Origin: Saprospiraceae bacterium
GTDB taxonomy: Bacteria; Bacteroidota; Bacteroidia; Chitinophagales; Saprospiraceae
Direction of reading: 5' to 3'
Assembly (NCBI GenBank): GCA_027488855.1
Contig: JAIYAV010000207.1
Location: 1 to 64,000 of the forward strand
Length of the DNA stretch: 64,000 nt
The position numbers and the translations under genes were made by a program. Below, piece after piece: positions 1 through 8,310 of the stretch; position 1 is the first letter of the stretch; each line of letters opens with the position of its first letter. The notes below the pieces were generated by a model. It made no database searches and was not told the origin of the DNA. It saw only the letters and a list, made by a program, of their open reading frames with translations.

Positions 1-226
1 ATAGCGGCACATAATCAGGGTGCTCAAAATAGGCTTTGCGGATGATCCGGCTTTGCCCAGCATGCGAGCCCTGCTCGTGAGGAATGCTGAATTGCTCCAG
101 TCCCAAAACTTTTAAACCACGCCTGGCCAAATGAAAACAAGTGGCTGACCCCATCGAACCTACTCCTAGTACAATGACATCGAAGGAGTTGTGTTTTGAG
201 TTCGCGTCTGTAGTTTGTACATCCAT
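1..226 (-). CDS. FAD-dependent amine oxidase, sarcosine / N-methyl-tryptophan oxidase type (3' end cut by window)
   Basis: Only the first 75 codons are present; the gene runs off the left edge. The ATG is at 224-226 on the minus strand. A Rossmann dinucleotide motif GVGSMG lies at residues 21-26, followed by LEQF at about 43-46, where the acidic residue normally binds the FAD ribose. The downstream pattern [14 protein letters not shown] (about residues 50-63) matches the FAD-contacting segment of monomeric sarcosine oxidase and N-methyltryptophan oxidase. These enzymes demethylate N-methyl amino acids and produce H2O2. There is no signal peptide, so it is probably cytoplasmic. The covalent flavin cysteine and the substrate residues lie outside the window, so substrate cannot be assigned. 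Confidence 0.8.
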   Translation of the reverse strand, partial: MDVQTTDANSKHNSFDVIVLGVGSMGSATCFHLARRGLKVLGLEQFSIPHEQGSHAGQSRIIRKAYFEHPDYVPL

Positions 227-407
227 AACGACACAATCTGAATTTTTTTCCTTAATTTTTGGCTGAGTAAATGTAGAAGGAAAAAATCACCTATTCAGGT
301 GAGGCGTGCCCCTTTTTTCTGCTGCAACTTTGTGGGGTATTCAATCGAATGCTTAGATAGCTGCTCAAGATTGAATCAAATTCATTGAATCTCAAAATCC
401 TATTACA

Positions 408-743
408 ATGAAAAAAGTATTGTTTTTGCTCGGCATGTTCACCTTGTGTGCAACGGTAACCTTTGCTCAGGATCGGCCAAAAGCCAACGCTAGAGTCGCA
501 AAAAAGCCTTCTGGTTGGAGAGATGACTCCTTGTTGTGGGTAAAAAAACCAGTTGGAAATGCTACCATCAAGAGCCCTCGTGATGCGGCTAGTGGCCAAA
601 AAGGAGGTCAGCAAACCCAAGACAAACTGGGCAATTTTGAAATTCAGGATGTAAAAGCACCTGAAAACAATGCCCGCGAAGCTGGAAGTGGTCAGGCAAC
701 AGGAAGACGAGTACAAAAACCTGTTCGCCGGAAGCCTAATTAA
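408..743 (+). CDS. small secreted basic protein, unknown function
   Basis: A 111-residue protein with a clear N-terminal signal peptide (MKKVLFLLGMFTLCATVTFAQ, cleavage expected after the Ala before Gln). The mature part is about 90 residues, hydrophilic, rich in Lys, Arg, Gly, Gln and Asn, with no cysteines and no recognisable fold; it looks intrinsically disordered. It stands alone, divergent from the oxidase on its left and closed by a strong hairpin terminator on its right. No function is assigned. The reality of the gene is supported by the signal peptide, the isolated promoter-sized gap upstream and the terminator directly downstream. Confidence 0.7.
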   Translation: MKKVLFLLGMFTLCATVTFAQDRPKANARVAKKPSGWRDDSLLWVKKPVGNATIKSPRDAASGQKGGQQTQDKLGNFEIQDVKAPENNAREAGSGQATGRRVQKPVRRKPN

Positions 744-764
744 TTGGTGTCGCGCCTTCTTGAT

Positions 765-816
765 AAAGCTAAAAGTTGCACAAATGAGGACATTTCGTGC
801 AACTTTTAGCTTTTTT
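765..816 (+). terminator. Rho-independent terminator
   Basis: A 17-bp perfect stem (left arm 765-781, right arm 797-813) with a 15-nt loop, running into a T tract. It ends the small secreted protein gene and separates it from the VPS10-type gene that starts at 890. A-rich sequence on the left arm could also give some activity on the other strand. Confidence 0.85.
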
Positions 817-889
817 AGGTAGTTGGGCGATACACAGATACGATTTTTGTAAGATTGCTTATTTTGGGGCAAAGCGCAAAACCGTACCT

Positions 890-3595
890 ATGCAACGTCT
901 ATTTACCTGCACCTTTCTTTTCTTTGGAGCCCTGATTTCCCTTTTTTTTTTTTTTTTATTGTCCAGCGAGCTTTTGTCCAAACTGCCTTACCGCAACATC
1001 GGCCCCTTCCGCCCCGGCTGCTGGGTGGTAGACATTGCCGTACCCGAACAACCCCAAAACGAGCATCTTTACACCATATATTTGGCCACGCGCAACGCTG
1101 GCTTGTACAAATCCAGCAATAACGGCACCACCTGGACTTCAGTGTTCAACCACCCCGACGTACATTCCCTTGGAGCAGTAGCCGTTGCGCCCTCCAACGC
1201 CAATGTCATCTACCTGGGCACTGGTGATTCATACTACGCCCGCAGTTCCTACAGCGGCAATGGGCTGCACAAAAGTACCGACGGCGGCAAAACCTGGACC
1301 CATTGTGGTTTGCCGGAAAGCCAGCACATCGGCAAAATTTTGGTGCATCCCAAAGATCCCAATACCGTTTACGTTGCCGCCATGGGGCACCTCTTTGGCC
1401 CCAACCCAGAGCGAGGTGTTTTTAAAAGCAGCGATGGGGGCAAAACCTGGCAAAAAGCCCTCTTCATCAGCGACAATACCGGGGTAGTTGATATGGCCAT
1501 GGACGTCAACAACCCCAACGTCATTTACGCCGCCGCCTACGAAAAATACCGTTATCCCTGGACCCTGATCACCGGAGGCAAAGAAAGTGGGATTTACAAA
1601 AGTGTTGATGCCGGGAAAACTTGGAAAAAACTCAGCCAGGGGTTACCCACCGGGGACTTGGGCCGCATTGGCCTGGATGTATGCCGCAGCAAACCCAATG
1701 TAGTGTACGCGGTGATAGAAAATGTGAACCTCCGCGACCCATTTCCTGCCGAAAGCAAGGCCGATACGGATGCGGGACGTGAACCTCAAAAACGGGAAAT
1801 CGGCGGCGAAGTGTACCGCAGCGACGATGCCGGGGCAACCTGGCGCAAAACCAACCGCGCCGAAGACAATGTAGGGGGCAAAGCTGCTTATTCTTTCAAT
1901 ACACTCCGCGTCGACCCGGTAGACCCGCAAAAGGTTTATGTTACTGGTTTGAACCTGCAACACAGTTACGATGGCGGTAAAACCTGGAAAGGCATCGAAT
2001 GGACGGATACCACCAAAATTTTCCGCGAAGCTTTTGGCGATGTCCGTACCCTGTACATTGATCCCTTTAATCCTCAACGGATGCTGTTGGGCAGCGACGG
2101 CGGTTTGCACCTCAGCTACGACGGTGGGATCACCTGCGATTTTTACGACAACATTCCCGGTGGTGAAATTTATGCCATCGGGGTTGACATGGAAGAACCT
2201 TACAACATCTACGCTGGCCTGCAAGACCACGACTCCTGGAAAGGCCCCAGCAACGCCTGGTCGGGCGAAATTACTCTCGAAAACTGGGTGCCCGTTGGCG
2301 GCGGCGACGGCATGTACAACCAAATCGACCCGAGCAACAACCGCTGGGTGTACAATGAAGAACAATTTGGGAATCACATCCGCGTAGATCAATGGACGGG
2401 CGTCCGCAAAAACATCGCCCCACGCCGCCCGGCCAGCCAAAAACCTTACCGCTGGAATTGGTCGCCGCCGATTCGCCTTTCGCCTCACAATCCATCGATC
2501 ATTTATACTGGTGCTGAAGTATTGCTGCGTTCCCTGGATCGGGGCGATACCTGGGAGGAAATCAGCCCTGATTTGACTACTAACCATCCACACCGCATCA
2601 ATGGCAAGGGCAATATTCAGTTTTGTACCATTACCAGTATATCCGAATCGCCCACGCAAGCGGGCGTCATTTGGGTGGGCACCGACGATGGCCGGGTGTG
2701 GGTAAGCAAAGACCATGGCAAAACCTGGGTAGAAAGTACGGCAGCTTTGATTGATGTAGGTGGCCCCAAAGAATTGTGGGTGAGTCGGGTATTTGCTTCT
2801 GCGCATCGCCCTGGTACGGCGTACGTCACCAAAACTGGCTTTCGGGTGGATGATTTTAAACCTTACGTGTTCAAAACGAACGACTTTGGCCTGACCTGGA
2901 CCCGAATCACCCAAGGTTTGCCCGATAAACCCGTCAACGTCATTTATGAAGACCCCAAAAACCCGGCTTTGCTTTACGTAGGTAACGACAAAGGGGTATA
3001 TGTTTCCATGAATGGCGGCGAAAACTGGCAGCATTTCCAAAGCAATATGCCGCCAAGTGTGCCTGTACACGACCTTTTGATCCATCCCCGTGAAAATGAC
3101 CTAGTGGTAGGGACTTATGGACGCGGAGTTTTTGTGGCCGACGTCAGCGCCCTGCAAGAATGGAAGCCTGAACTGGACAATACCAATTTCCATTTGTTTG
3201 ACCTGGAACCCAAAGCCCTACGTTTGGAAGGCACCCAATTGGCGAATTACCAGCTCTACGGGAACCGCCACATTCGCACGCCAAATGAACCCAACGGGCT
3301 CTGCATCCGCTATTACACCCGCAATGCCAGCGACTCAACCCAGGTGAGCATCAAAGACATCAATGGCAACCTGGTGCGGAGCTGGAAAGTTTTGCCCAAA
3401 GCAGGCCTCAACGAGATCATCTGGAATTTTCGGGCAGCAGGAGCAGGTGGCAGACGCCGTGCTGCAGAGAATCCTGTAGCTCCCGGTGACTACGCCGTCA
3501 TCGTGGAGCAAGCAGGGCAAAAGCAACAGAAGATTGGGAAGTTTACCAAGGTAATTGGGTGGAAAATTGGGGCAACGACGATGGAAAAAGAATGA
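890..3595 (+). CDS. secreted VPS10/sortilin-like BNR-repeat protein
   Basis: A protein of about 901 residues starting at the ATG at 890, chosen because it begins a signal peptide (MQRLFTCTFLFFGALIS...). In-frame sequence upstream overlaps the terminator and is not plausible coding. The body is a run of BNR/Asp-box motifs (SNNGTTW, STDGGKTW, SSDGGKTW, SVDAGKTW, SYDGGKTW, SKDHGKTW) typical of the multi-bladed beta-propellers of VPS10-like proteins; such proteins are often labelled glycosyl hydrolase without biochemical support. A C-terminal segment with GTYGRGVFV and a beta-sandwich-like tail follows. No type IX sorting domain is visible. A paralogue of the same architecture lies at 43871-46720. 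A run of 16 T in the signal peptide (942-957) makes the reading frame prone to slippage. Role is unknown; export is inferred. Confidence 0.85.
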   Translation: MQRLFTCTFLFFGALISLFFFFLLSSELLSKLPYRNIGPFRPGCWVVDIAVPEQPQNEHLYTIYLATRNAGLYKSSNNGTTWTSVFNHPDVHSLGAVAVAPSNANVIYLGTGDSYYARSSYSGNGLHKSTDGGKTWTHCGLPESQHIGKILVHPKDPNTVYVAAMGHLFGPNPERGVFKSSDGGKTWQKALFISDNTGVVDMAMDVNNPNVIYAAAYEKYRYPWTLITGGKESGIYKSVDAGKTWKKLSQGLPTGDLGRIGLDVCRSKPNVVYAVIENVNLRDPFPAESKADTDAGREPQKREIGGEVYRSDDAGATWRKTNRAEDNVGGKAAYSFNTLRVDPVDPQKVYVTGLNLQHSYDGGKTWKGIEWTDTTKIFREAFGDVRTLYIDPFNPQRMLLGSDGGLHLSYDGGITCDFYDNIPGGEIYAIGVDMEEPYNIYAGLQDHDSWKGPSNAWSGEITLENWVPVGGGDGMYNQIDPSNNRWVYNEEQFGNHIRVDQWTGVRKNIAPRRPASQKPYRWNWSPPIRLSPHNPSIIYTGAEVLLRSLDRGDTWEEISPDLTTNHPHRINGKGNIQFCTITSISESPTQAGVIWVGTDDGRVWVSKDHGKTWVESTAALIDVGGPKELWVSRVFASAHRPGTAYVTKTGFRVDDFKPYVFKTNDFGLTWTRITQGLPDKPVNVIYEDPKNPALLYVGNDKGVYVSMNGGENWQHFQSNMPPSVPVHDLLIHPRENDLVVGTYGRGVFVADVSALQEWKPELDNTNFHLFDLEPKALRLEGTQLANYQLYGNRHIRTPNEPNGLCIRYYTRNASDSTQVSIKDINGNLVRSWKVLPKAGLNEIIWNFRAAGAGGRRRAAENPVAPGDYAVIVEQAGQKQQKIGKFTKVIGWKIGATTMEKE
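942..957 (+). repeat. 16-nt poly-T tract inside the signal-peptide coding sequence
   Basis: Sixteen consecutive T encode Phe codons of the hydrophobic core of the signal peptide of the VPS10-type protein. One base more or less shifts the frame: the +1 frame stops after about 50 codons and the -1 frame after about 25, both before the propeller. This is either a phase-variation tract or a place where the assembly may be wrong. Confidence 0.9.
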
Positions 3596-3632
3596 ACTCT
3601 AAAAATCCCCTTAACGCGGTAAATTCTGAACC

Positions 3633-4379
3633 ATGATCAAAGCCTTACAAACCTGTTTATACCTCTTAGTGATGCTGAGCTCTTTTCAGTGTAGTAGCCA
3701 AGCCGACACGGCAAGTGATTTCAATGGTGATCGGGTAGCCCAAGCCCGGCATTTGGTTGGCGAGCAATTGGCGCAGGATTTGAAGGCCAAAGGTTTAAAA
3801 CCCGGCGCGGCCATCTTCCTCCGTGTCTTTAAATCTGAACAACAGCTGGAAGTATGGATTCGGGACTCGTTGCAGTTTCGCCATTTCCGGACCTATCCCA
3901 TTTGTAGAGTGCCCGGCCTGCTTGGCCCCAAACGCAAGGAGGGTGACTTGCAGGTGCCCGAGGGTTTGTACTGGATCGAGGTGTTTAACCCCAAAAGCAG
4001 CTACCACCTTTCGATGGGCATCAATTACCCGAATGCTTCGGATCGAATTTTGTCTGACCCAAAAAAGCCGGGGGGTGAAATCTACATCCATGGCAATTGT
4101 GTGTCGGTGGGGTGTTTGCCAATCACCGATGAAAAAATTCGCGAGTTGTATTTATTGGCTGCGGATGCCAGAGATGCCGGGCAGCAACAAATCCCCGTAC
4201 ACATTTTCCCTTGTCGGATGACGCCGGAAAACCGTCAAAACCTCTTGGCCGCTAATCAACCGGAGTTGCTGCCATTTTGGGATAATTTGACGGAGGCGTA
4301 TGATTTTTTTGAGCGAAAAAAAATCTTGCCGACTTATACCATTGAACCCGGAACCGGCAACTATGTGCTGGCGCAGTAA
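3633..4379 (+). CDS. L,D-transpeptidase family protein (YafK-like)
   Basis: A 248-residue exported protein with a hydrophobic N-terminus (LYLLVMLSSFQCSSQ); the Cys could be a lipidation site, but the lipobox is not canonical. The catalytic motif of the YkuD/L,D-transpeptidase fold is visible as HGNCVSVGCLPIT at about residues 151-163, with the nucleophilic Cys in VGC and the His in HGN. Family members cross-link or trim peptidoglycan, or attach proteins to it, in the periplasm. The segment PEGLYWIEVFNP just upstream is typical of the YafK/DUF-type subgroup. It follows the VPS10-type gene with a gap of 37 nt and may be co-transcribed; it converges with hen1. Substrate specificity cannot be read from sequence. 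Confidence 0.85.
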   Translation: MIKALQTCLYLLVMLSSFQCSSQADTASDFNGDRVAQARHLVGEQLAQDLKAKGLKPGAAIFLRVFKSEQQLEVWIRDSLQFRHFRTYPICRVPGLLGPKRKEGDLQVPEGLYWIEVFNPKSSYHLSMGINYPNASDRILSDPKKPGGEIYIHGNCVSVGCLPITDEKIRELYLLAADARDAGQQQIPVHIFPCRMTPENRQNLLAANQPELLPFWDNLTEAYDFFERKKILPTYTIEPGTGNYVLAQ

Positions 4380-4428
4380 AAACCTATCCCCTACCCTACC
4401 CATAAACAAAAATGCCCAATAGCTCGAT

Positions 4429-5820
4429 TTATTCCACCCTCCGCTGAAACACCGCCATCTGCGAAGCTGCGCCCAAATTGGGATCCTCTTCGCCAATGCC
4501 TTCAATGGTAGCAGTATAACCAAACTGCTCACCGACCTTTTGTACCCATTCGGCAAATTCCTGCCGAGTCCATTCAAAGCGGTGATCGCCGTGCCGCAAC
4601 TTGTCCTCGGGCATGGCGTAGTGGGCATTGTACTCGCGGTTGGGCGTAGTGACCACCACCGTAGCCGGGCGTGCAAACTCAAATACAGCCCGCTCCAATG
4701 CAGGCAAACGTTCCAAATCCAGGTGTTCAATCACCTCGATCAGGGCAGCGGCATCAAAACCCACCATGCGGCGGTCGCGGTAAGTAAGGGCACTTTGAAT
4801 CAGTTCAATCCGCTCTTTTTGCTTCGGCGTCATGTCCTTCAAGTAGAGGCGGCGGGTGGCGATTTGCAGGATGTGAAAGGACACGTCCGCCCCCACAATG
4901 CGGGTGAATTGCCCTTCGCGCAACAGCATTTTTAACAAACGGCCTTCACCACAACCCAGGTCGAGCACCGACTTGGCACCCGAAGCTTTGAGTACTTCCA
5001 GTGCGGCATTCAGGCGTTGCTGGTGCAAAGTGAGGCGTTCTTCTTCCACTTCAAGGTTGATGGGCTCTGCTTCAGGGGCTTCGCTATCCTCTTCGTCGAT
5101 GAAGCGAGCCAGGGCCATTTTGGCCAAAGAAGTATTGTTCAGGTAGCGCTTAACGATGAACTCCCGTTCGGGGTGATCTTTGAGCCAGGTTTCCCCTTTT
5201 TTCAACAAAACCTCAATGTCGTTGCTGGAAATGTAGAAGTGCCGCTCGGAATCGAACACGGGCAGCAAGACGTAAAGGTGCTGCAAAAGTTGCTGCAAAG
5301 AAACCTGATGCTTCAGGGTAATGCTGAAATAGGAGCTTTCACCCCATTCCGGAAATTGCTCATCCAAGGGCAGTCGTTCCGCTTGCAAGCTGTAGCCCAG
5401 GGGTTGAAAGATGCGCTCCAACAATCCTATGCCTCCTTTTACCTTGAGCGCCGGAATTTTGGCTTCCAGGGCCAGGGGTATACCGATCCATTCCGGTTTG
5501 TCCTCGCAGCGGCCATTGAGCGCCGAAGCATATACACTGGAAATGGCCGAACTAGTAAAAGAAGAGGCCACATAAGGCCGATCGTTGACGTAATGCTGTA
5601 ACATGCGGCTTCCTCCGGGTACTTTGAGGCTACGCACGAGCTCAACGGGGTCGATGTCCAATAGCAGCACGGCCGTGCAACGCTCATCACTGGCTTCAGG
5701 GAAAAATACGTGGGCTTTGCCTCCTGCGGTGCTGAAGGTTTGGACTTTATCGGGATGCTTGTGGAGCAGGTAGCCGAGGTTGGTGGCGGGGTGTTGGGTC
5801 GTGGTGATGGATAGGAACAT
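4429..5820 (-). CDS. hen1: RNA 3'-terminal ribose 2'-O-methyltransferase Hen1
   Basis: A full-length 463-residue bacterial Hen1. The N-terminal ~240 residues match the Hen1-specific domain (for example VNDRPYVASSF at 78-88) that in other bacteria activates the Pnkp RNA ligase. The C-terminal methyltransferase has the SAM motif VLDLGCGEG (285-293), the metal/catalytic triad E362-x-x-E365-H366 and a downstream His (about 413). Known bacterial Hen1 adds a 2'-O-methyl group to the 3' end of a cleaved RNA so that, after Pnkp sealing, a ribotoxin cannot cut again. No pnkp gene is adjacent, which is unusual. It lies 53 nt downstream of a TOPRIM-like gene on the same strand and converges with the L,D-transpeptidase gene. 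Its base composition is like the surrounding core genes, unlike the two defence-type genes upstream. Confidence 0.92.
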   Translation of the reverse strand: MFLSITTTQHPATNLGYLLHKHPDKVQTFSTAGGKAHVFFPEASDERCTAVLLLDIDPVELVRSLKVPGGSRMLQHYVNDRPYVASSFTSSAISSVYASALNGRCEDKPEWIGIPLALEAKIPALKVKGGIGLLERIFQPLGYSLQAERLPLDEQFPEWGESSYFSITLKHQVSLQQLLQHLYVLLPVFDSERHFYISSNDIEVLLKKGETWLKDHPEREFIVKRYLNNTSLAKMALARFIDEEDSEAPEAEPINLEVEEERLTLHQQRLNAALEVLKASGAKSVLDLGCGEGRLLKMLLREGQFTRIVGADVSFHILQIATRRLYLKDMTPKQKERIELIQSALTYRDRRMVGFDAAALIEVIEHLDLERLPALERAVFEFARPATVVVTTPNREYNAHYAMPEDKLRHGDHRFEWTRQEFAEWVQKVGEQFGYTATIEGIGEEDPNLGAASQMAVFQRRVE

Positions 5821-5873
5821 GGGATTTTGTGCGTTTTAGTGGTGTAAACTGGATTTTGGGGGATTTGGTTCCT

Positions 5874-6500
5874 TTAGGTGTTGAGAAGGCTGTCGAGGGT
5901 AGCTTTTAGGCGTTGGAATTGGGTGAGGTGTTGGTGGAGTATCTCGGGGTCAAGGGTTTCAAGAATTTTGAAAGATTGGTCTCCCTTTTGATACGGCCTT
6001 TTGCAATTGCGGGTAGCATGTTCCAGTTTTTTGAAAACCTCCTTACGATTCTGGGATTCTATCTGGGGTAGAGTGGGTAGAGCATTTTCTTGCAGGTCTT
6101 TGCCAAAAAAGGCTTTTAGCGCTTCCCGATCGGTGGCAATCCATGTTTCCATACTGGTCGCCATGATCAGGGCTTGATAAGGTTCAGTATCTGCTGGGCG
6201 AATCCAGCCATCGCGAAGATTTAAGTGAATCCAGGCTATGTCGGAATGAGGATCGGGGCTGAGGTTTTTGAGGGGGTCTTCGCTGTCGACTAGGAGGATA
6301 TTTATGGCTTCAGGATTGAGTTTAAGAGAATTGATGAAGTCCCTGTAAGCTCGGTTGCGGGTACCGCAAGGAATGAAAGTAGGCATTTTGCCTTTAAATC
6401 CCATTTTTTCACATAGCGTTTGAAAAGCCCTGCGGCATACAATTCGCTGCTCTCGGCTATCTCCACTACCTTCTAAAAAGATGTTTATAGCTCTTACCAT
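5874..6500 (-). CDS. DUF4276 family protein, TOPRIM-like putative nuclease
   Basis: A protein of about 208 residues, starting at the ATG at 6500 so that it overlaps the ATPase stop by 7 nt; a start 30 nt further upstream is possible. The N-terminal strand ends in Glu (INIFLEGSGDS, E10), and a second strand carries an acidic cluster (LLVDSEDP, D72-E74-D75), the arrangement of a TOPRIM fold such as that of OLD nucleases. Other family hallmarks are PCGTRNRAYRDF (44-55) and METWIATDREAL (117-128). Genes of this family usually follow an AAA/ABC ATPase, as here. By analogy with the AriA-AriB pair of PARIS it may be a nuclease effector that the ATPase holds inactive; this is inference. AT-rich relative to hen1. 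Confidence 0.8.
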   Translation of the reverse strand: MVRAINIFLEGSGDSREQRIVCRRAFQTLCEKMGFKGKMPTFIPCGTRNRAYRDFINSLKLNPEAINILLVDSEDPLKNLSPDPHSDIAWIHLNLRDGWIRPADTEPYQALIMATSMETWIATDREALKAFFGKDLQENALPTLPQIESQNRKEVFKKLEHATRNCKRPYQKGDQSFKILETLDPEILHQHLTQFQRLKATLDSLLNT

Positions 6501-7624
6501 CGATTTCCACCTATTTGCCCTTTTGACCAAAGATCACCTAGGCGATAGTCTTCTAGCCAAGGTTTAATCTTCTCGGATTCTAAACGATGTATACTGGTTT
6601 GTCCTTCATATTTTTCACAGACCAGAATTGAATCAGGATGATCTGTGAGCGCATCTACAATTACATCTGAATGGGTAGTAATGACCAATTGGGTACGTTC
6701 AGATGCTTCGATCAATAAATCAGTCAATTGGGGCAAAATATCTGGATGAAGACCTAATTCTGGTTCTTCTAGGCAGACCATTACGGGAGGTTTAGGATCT
6801 AATAAAATTGCCAGTAAACACAAATATCTAAGTGTGCCGTCTGAAAGTCGACTCGCAGGAATTGTATAATCCCCTTCAAAGAAAAAGATTTGAACATAAC
6901 CACCTTCTATTGCAATGTCATAGTCAGTTACCCCTTGGTAAAAATGTTGAAGTTGGTAAATTAGATTTTTTTTGACCTTCGGCTCTCTACGTATTCGACT
7001 TAATACTAAACCCAGATTTGTGAAATCAGATTCTAGTTTATCTGTTCTCAGATCCGCGGGTTGTGGTTTTCGAATAGCTGCATTTTGACCAAATGTCCAA
7101 TTCCGGTAGATGCCAATATTTTTATACGTTTTTTCTAGGTATTCGAACTGAGCGTAGATTTCTGAATGAGGTAGGTATTGAACCAATACCGATTTATTGC
7201 TTTGTAGTATTTTTTTTGAATATGGTTCTTCGCCGTATATGGTATACTTTCCCTCGGCATATTCATAATAATCGGTTTCAGAAATTGGAGAATCTATCTT
7301 TTCACCAAGAATCATAAAACGATGTTCATTGGAAGTGAATTTCAAGCTGTGCCTAATTTCTGCTCCATCTTCTTCGGAGATGGTGAGCGCAAGATTGGCG
7401 GTATTATCTGATGCTCCTTTCCATATCCACTCATTTACTCCACCTCCTCTAGTAAAAATGGCATTGGTATCACTTACGGTACTCCGCATCAAATCAATCA
7501 ACTCCAAAAAATTCGACTTCCCCGACCCATTCGCCCCTATCAATACATTCAACGGCTTCAATTCCAGATCCAGCCCATCGGGTCCAAACGACAAAATATT
7601 CGAGGCTTTAATGTGCTTTATCAT
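6494..7624 (-). CDS. OLD/AriA-like AAA (ABC-type) ATPase, putative defence sensor
   Basis: A 376-residue ATPase of the AAA_21/SMC-like class. Visible are Walker A GANGSGKS (30-37), the ABC signature region SRLSDGTLR (258-266), Walker B VMVCLEEPE (281-289) with the D-loop LGLHPD, and the H-loop TTHSD (316-320). There is no long coiled coil and no fused nuclease domain; the TOPRIM function is instead in the overlapping downstream gene. This split layout is that of PARIS and related OLD-family defence pairs. It starts 20 nt after the CBS gene and is markedly more AT-rich than the flanking genes, suggesting transfer into an existing CBS/hen1 neighbourhood. A role in DNA metabolism rather than immunity cannot be excluded. 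Confidence 0.85.
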   Translation of the reverse strand: MIKHIKASNILSFGPDGLDLELKPLNVLIGANGSGKSNFLELIDLMRSTVSDTNAIFTRGGGVNEWIWKGASDNTANLALTISEEDGAEIRHSLKFTSNEHRFMILGEKIDSPISETDYYEYAEGKYTIYGEEPYSKKILQSNKSVLVQYLPHSEIYAQFEYLEKTYKNIGIYRNWTFGQNAAIRKPQPADLRTDKLESDFTNLGLVLSRIRREPKVKKNLIYQLQHFYQGVTDYDIAIEGGYVQIFFFEGDYTIPASRLSDGTLRYLCLLAILLDPKPPVMVCLEEPELGLHPDILPQLTDLLIEASERTQLVITTHSDVIVDALTDHPDSILVCEKYEGQTSIHRLESEKIKPWLEDYRLGDLWSKGQIGGNRW

Positions 7625-7644
7625 GACGCGAAAATAAGTTCAAA

Positions 7645-8304
7645 TCAAACATTGAGGTAACTCATCAAACCCTGATAACGTTCCTTCAAACTATCCAAAT
7701 ATTCCGCTTCGTTGAAAGACGCCTTGATTTCGTACTTGAAGCGTTCGAAAGTGGCCAGGATATTGTGGATGTGTTGGAGATTGACTTTGAGGGTAACGTC
7801 GATGCGCTCCGATTCGGGGTAGGAGGTGATGAAAGAACTGAGTAGGGTTGCCCCTTCCGATTCCACAATCCGGGCTATTTCCGTCATGGAATAATCGCGG
7901 CGGCTCAATTCCAGTACGATGATGCTGCCCGAGTCGGCAAAAGAAACCGTGCGGGCAAAGTACCGCAGCAGGTCTTCCAGCGTAATCACACCGAGGTAAT
8001 TGTTATCCGCGTCCACTACTGGGACGATCGAAAGATCCTGGTCAGCAACAATGCGCATGACCTCATAGATGTGGTCGTTGCTGTGCACGTAGGGCCTTTG
8101 CAAAGAAAGACTATAAGAGCCAATGGCTTCGTTGACGTCGAAGTTCATCACATCGTCTTCCGACAATACGCCCAACAACTCGCGGTTGTTGACGATGGGT
8201 AAGTGGCGCACATAAAATTCGCTCATCATCTCCAACGCCACGTCACCAGTGTCGGAAGTTTGTAAGGGAATAATGGCCGTCGAAATCAACGTTTCTGCAA
8301 TCAT
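7645..8304 (-). CDS. CBS-domain protein with C-terminal ACT-like region
   Basis: A 219-residue soluble protein with two CBS repeats: the first around residues 1-55 (MMSEFYVRHLPIVNNRELLGVLSE), the second around 70-125 (VADQDLSIVPVVDADNNYLGVITLEDLL). The C-terminal ~90 residues (IIVLELSRRDYSMTEIARIVES) resemble an ACT-type regulatory domain. CBS pairs bind adenosine nucleotides and usually regulate a partner. This type is common in Bacteroidota as a stand-alone housekeeping gene. It is 6 nt downstream of the TM2 gene and 20 nt upstream of the ATPase, so all may share a transcript. The partner is unknown. Confidence 0.85.
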   Translation of the reverse strand: MIAETLISTAIIPLQTSDTGDVALEMMSEFYVRHLPIVNNRELLGVLSEDDVMNFDVNEAIGSYSLSLQRPYVHSNDHIYEVMRIVADQDLSIVPVVDADNNYLGVITLEDLLRYFARTVSFADSGSIIVLELSRRDYSMTEIARIVESEGATLLSSFITSYPESERIDVTLKVNLQHIHNILATFERFKYEIKASFNEAEYLDSLKERYQGLMSYLNV

Positions 8305-8310
8305 CCTAGA

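Noticed and set aside
1643-3085. Long open frame of about 480 codons on the minus strand inside the first VPS10-type gene
   Set aside because: It is the complement of repetitive Asp-box coding sequence, has no recognisable domain and lies antisense to a clear protein.
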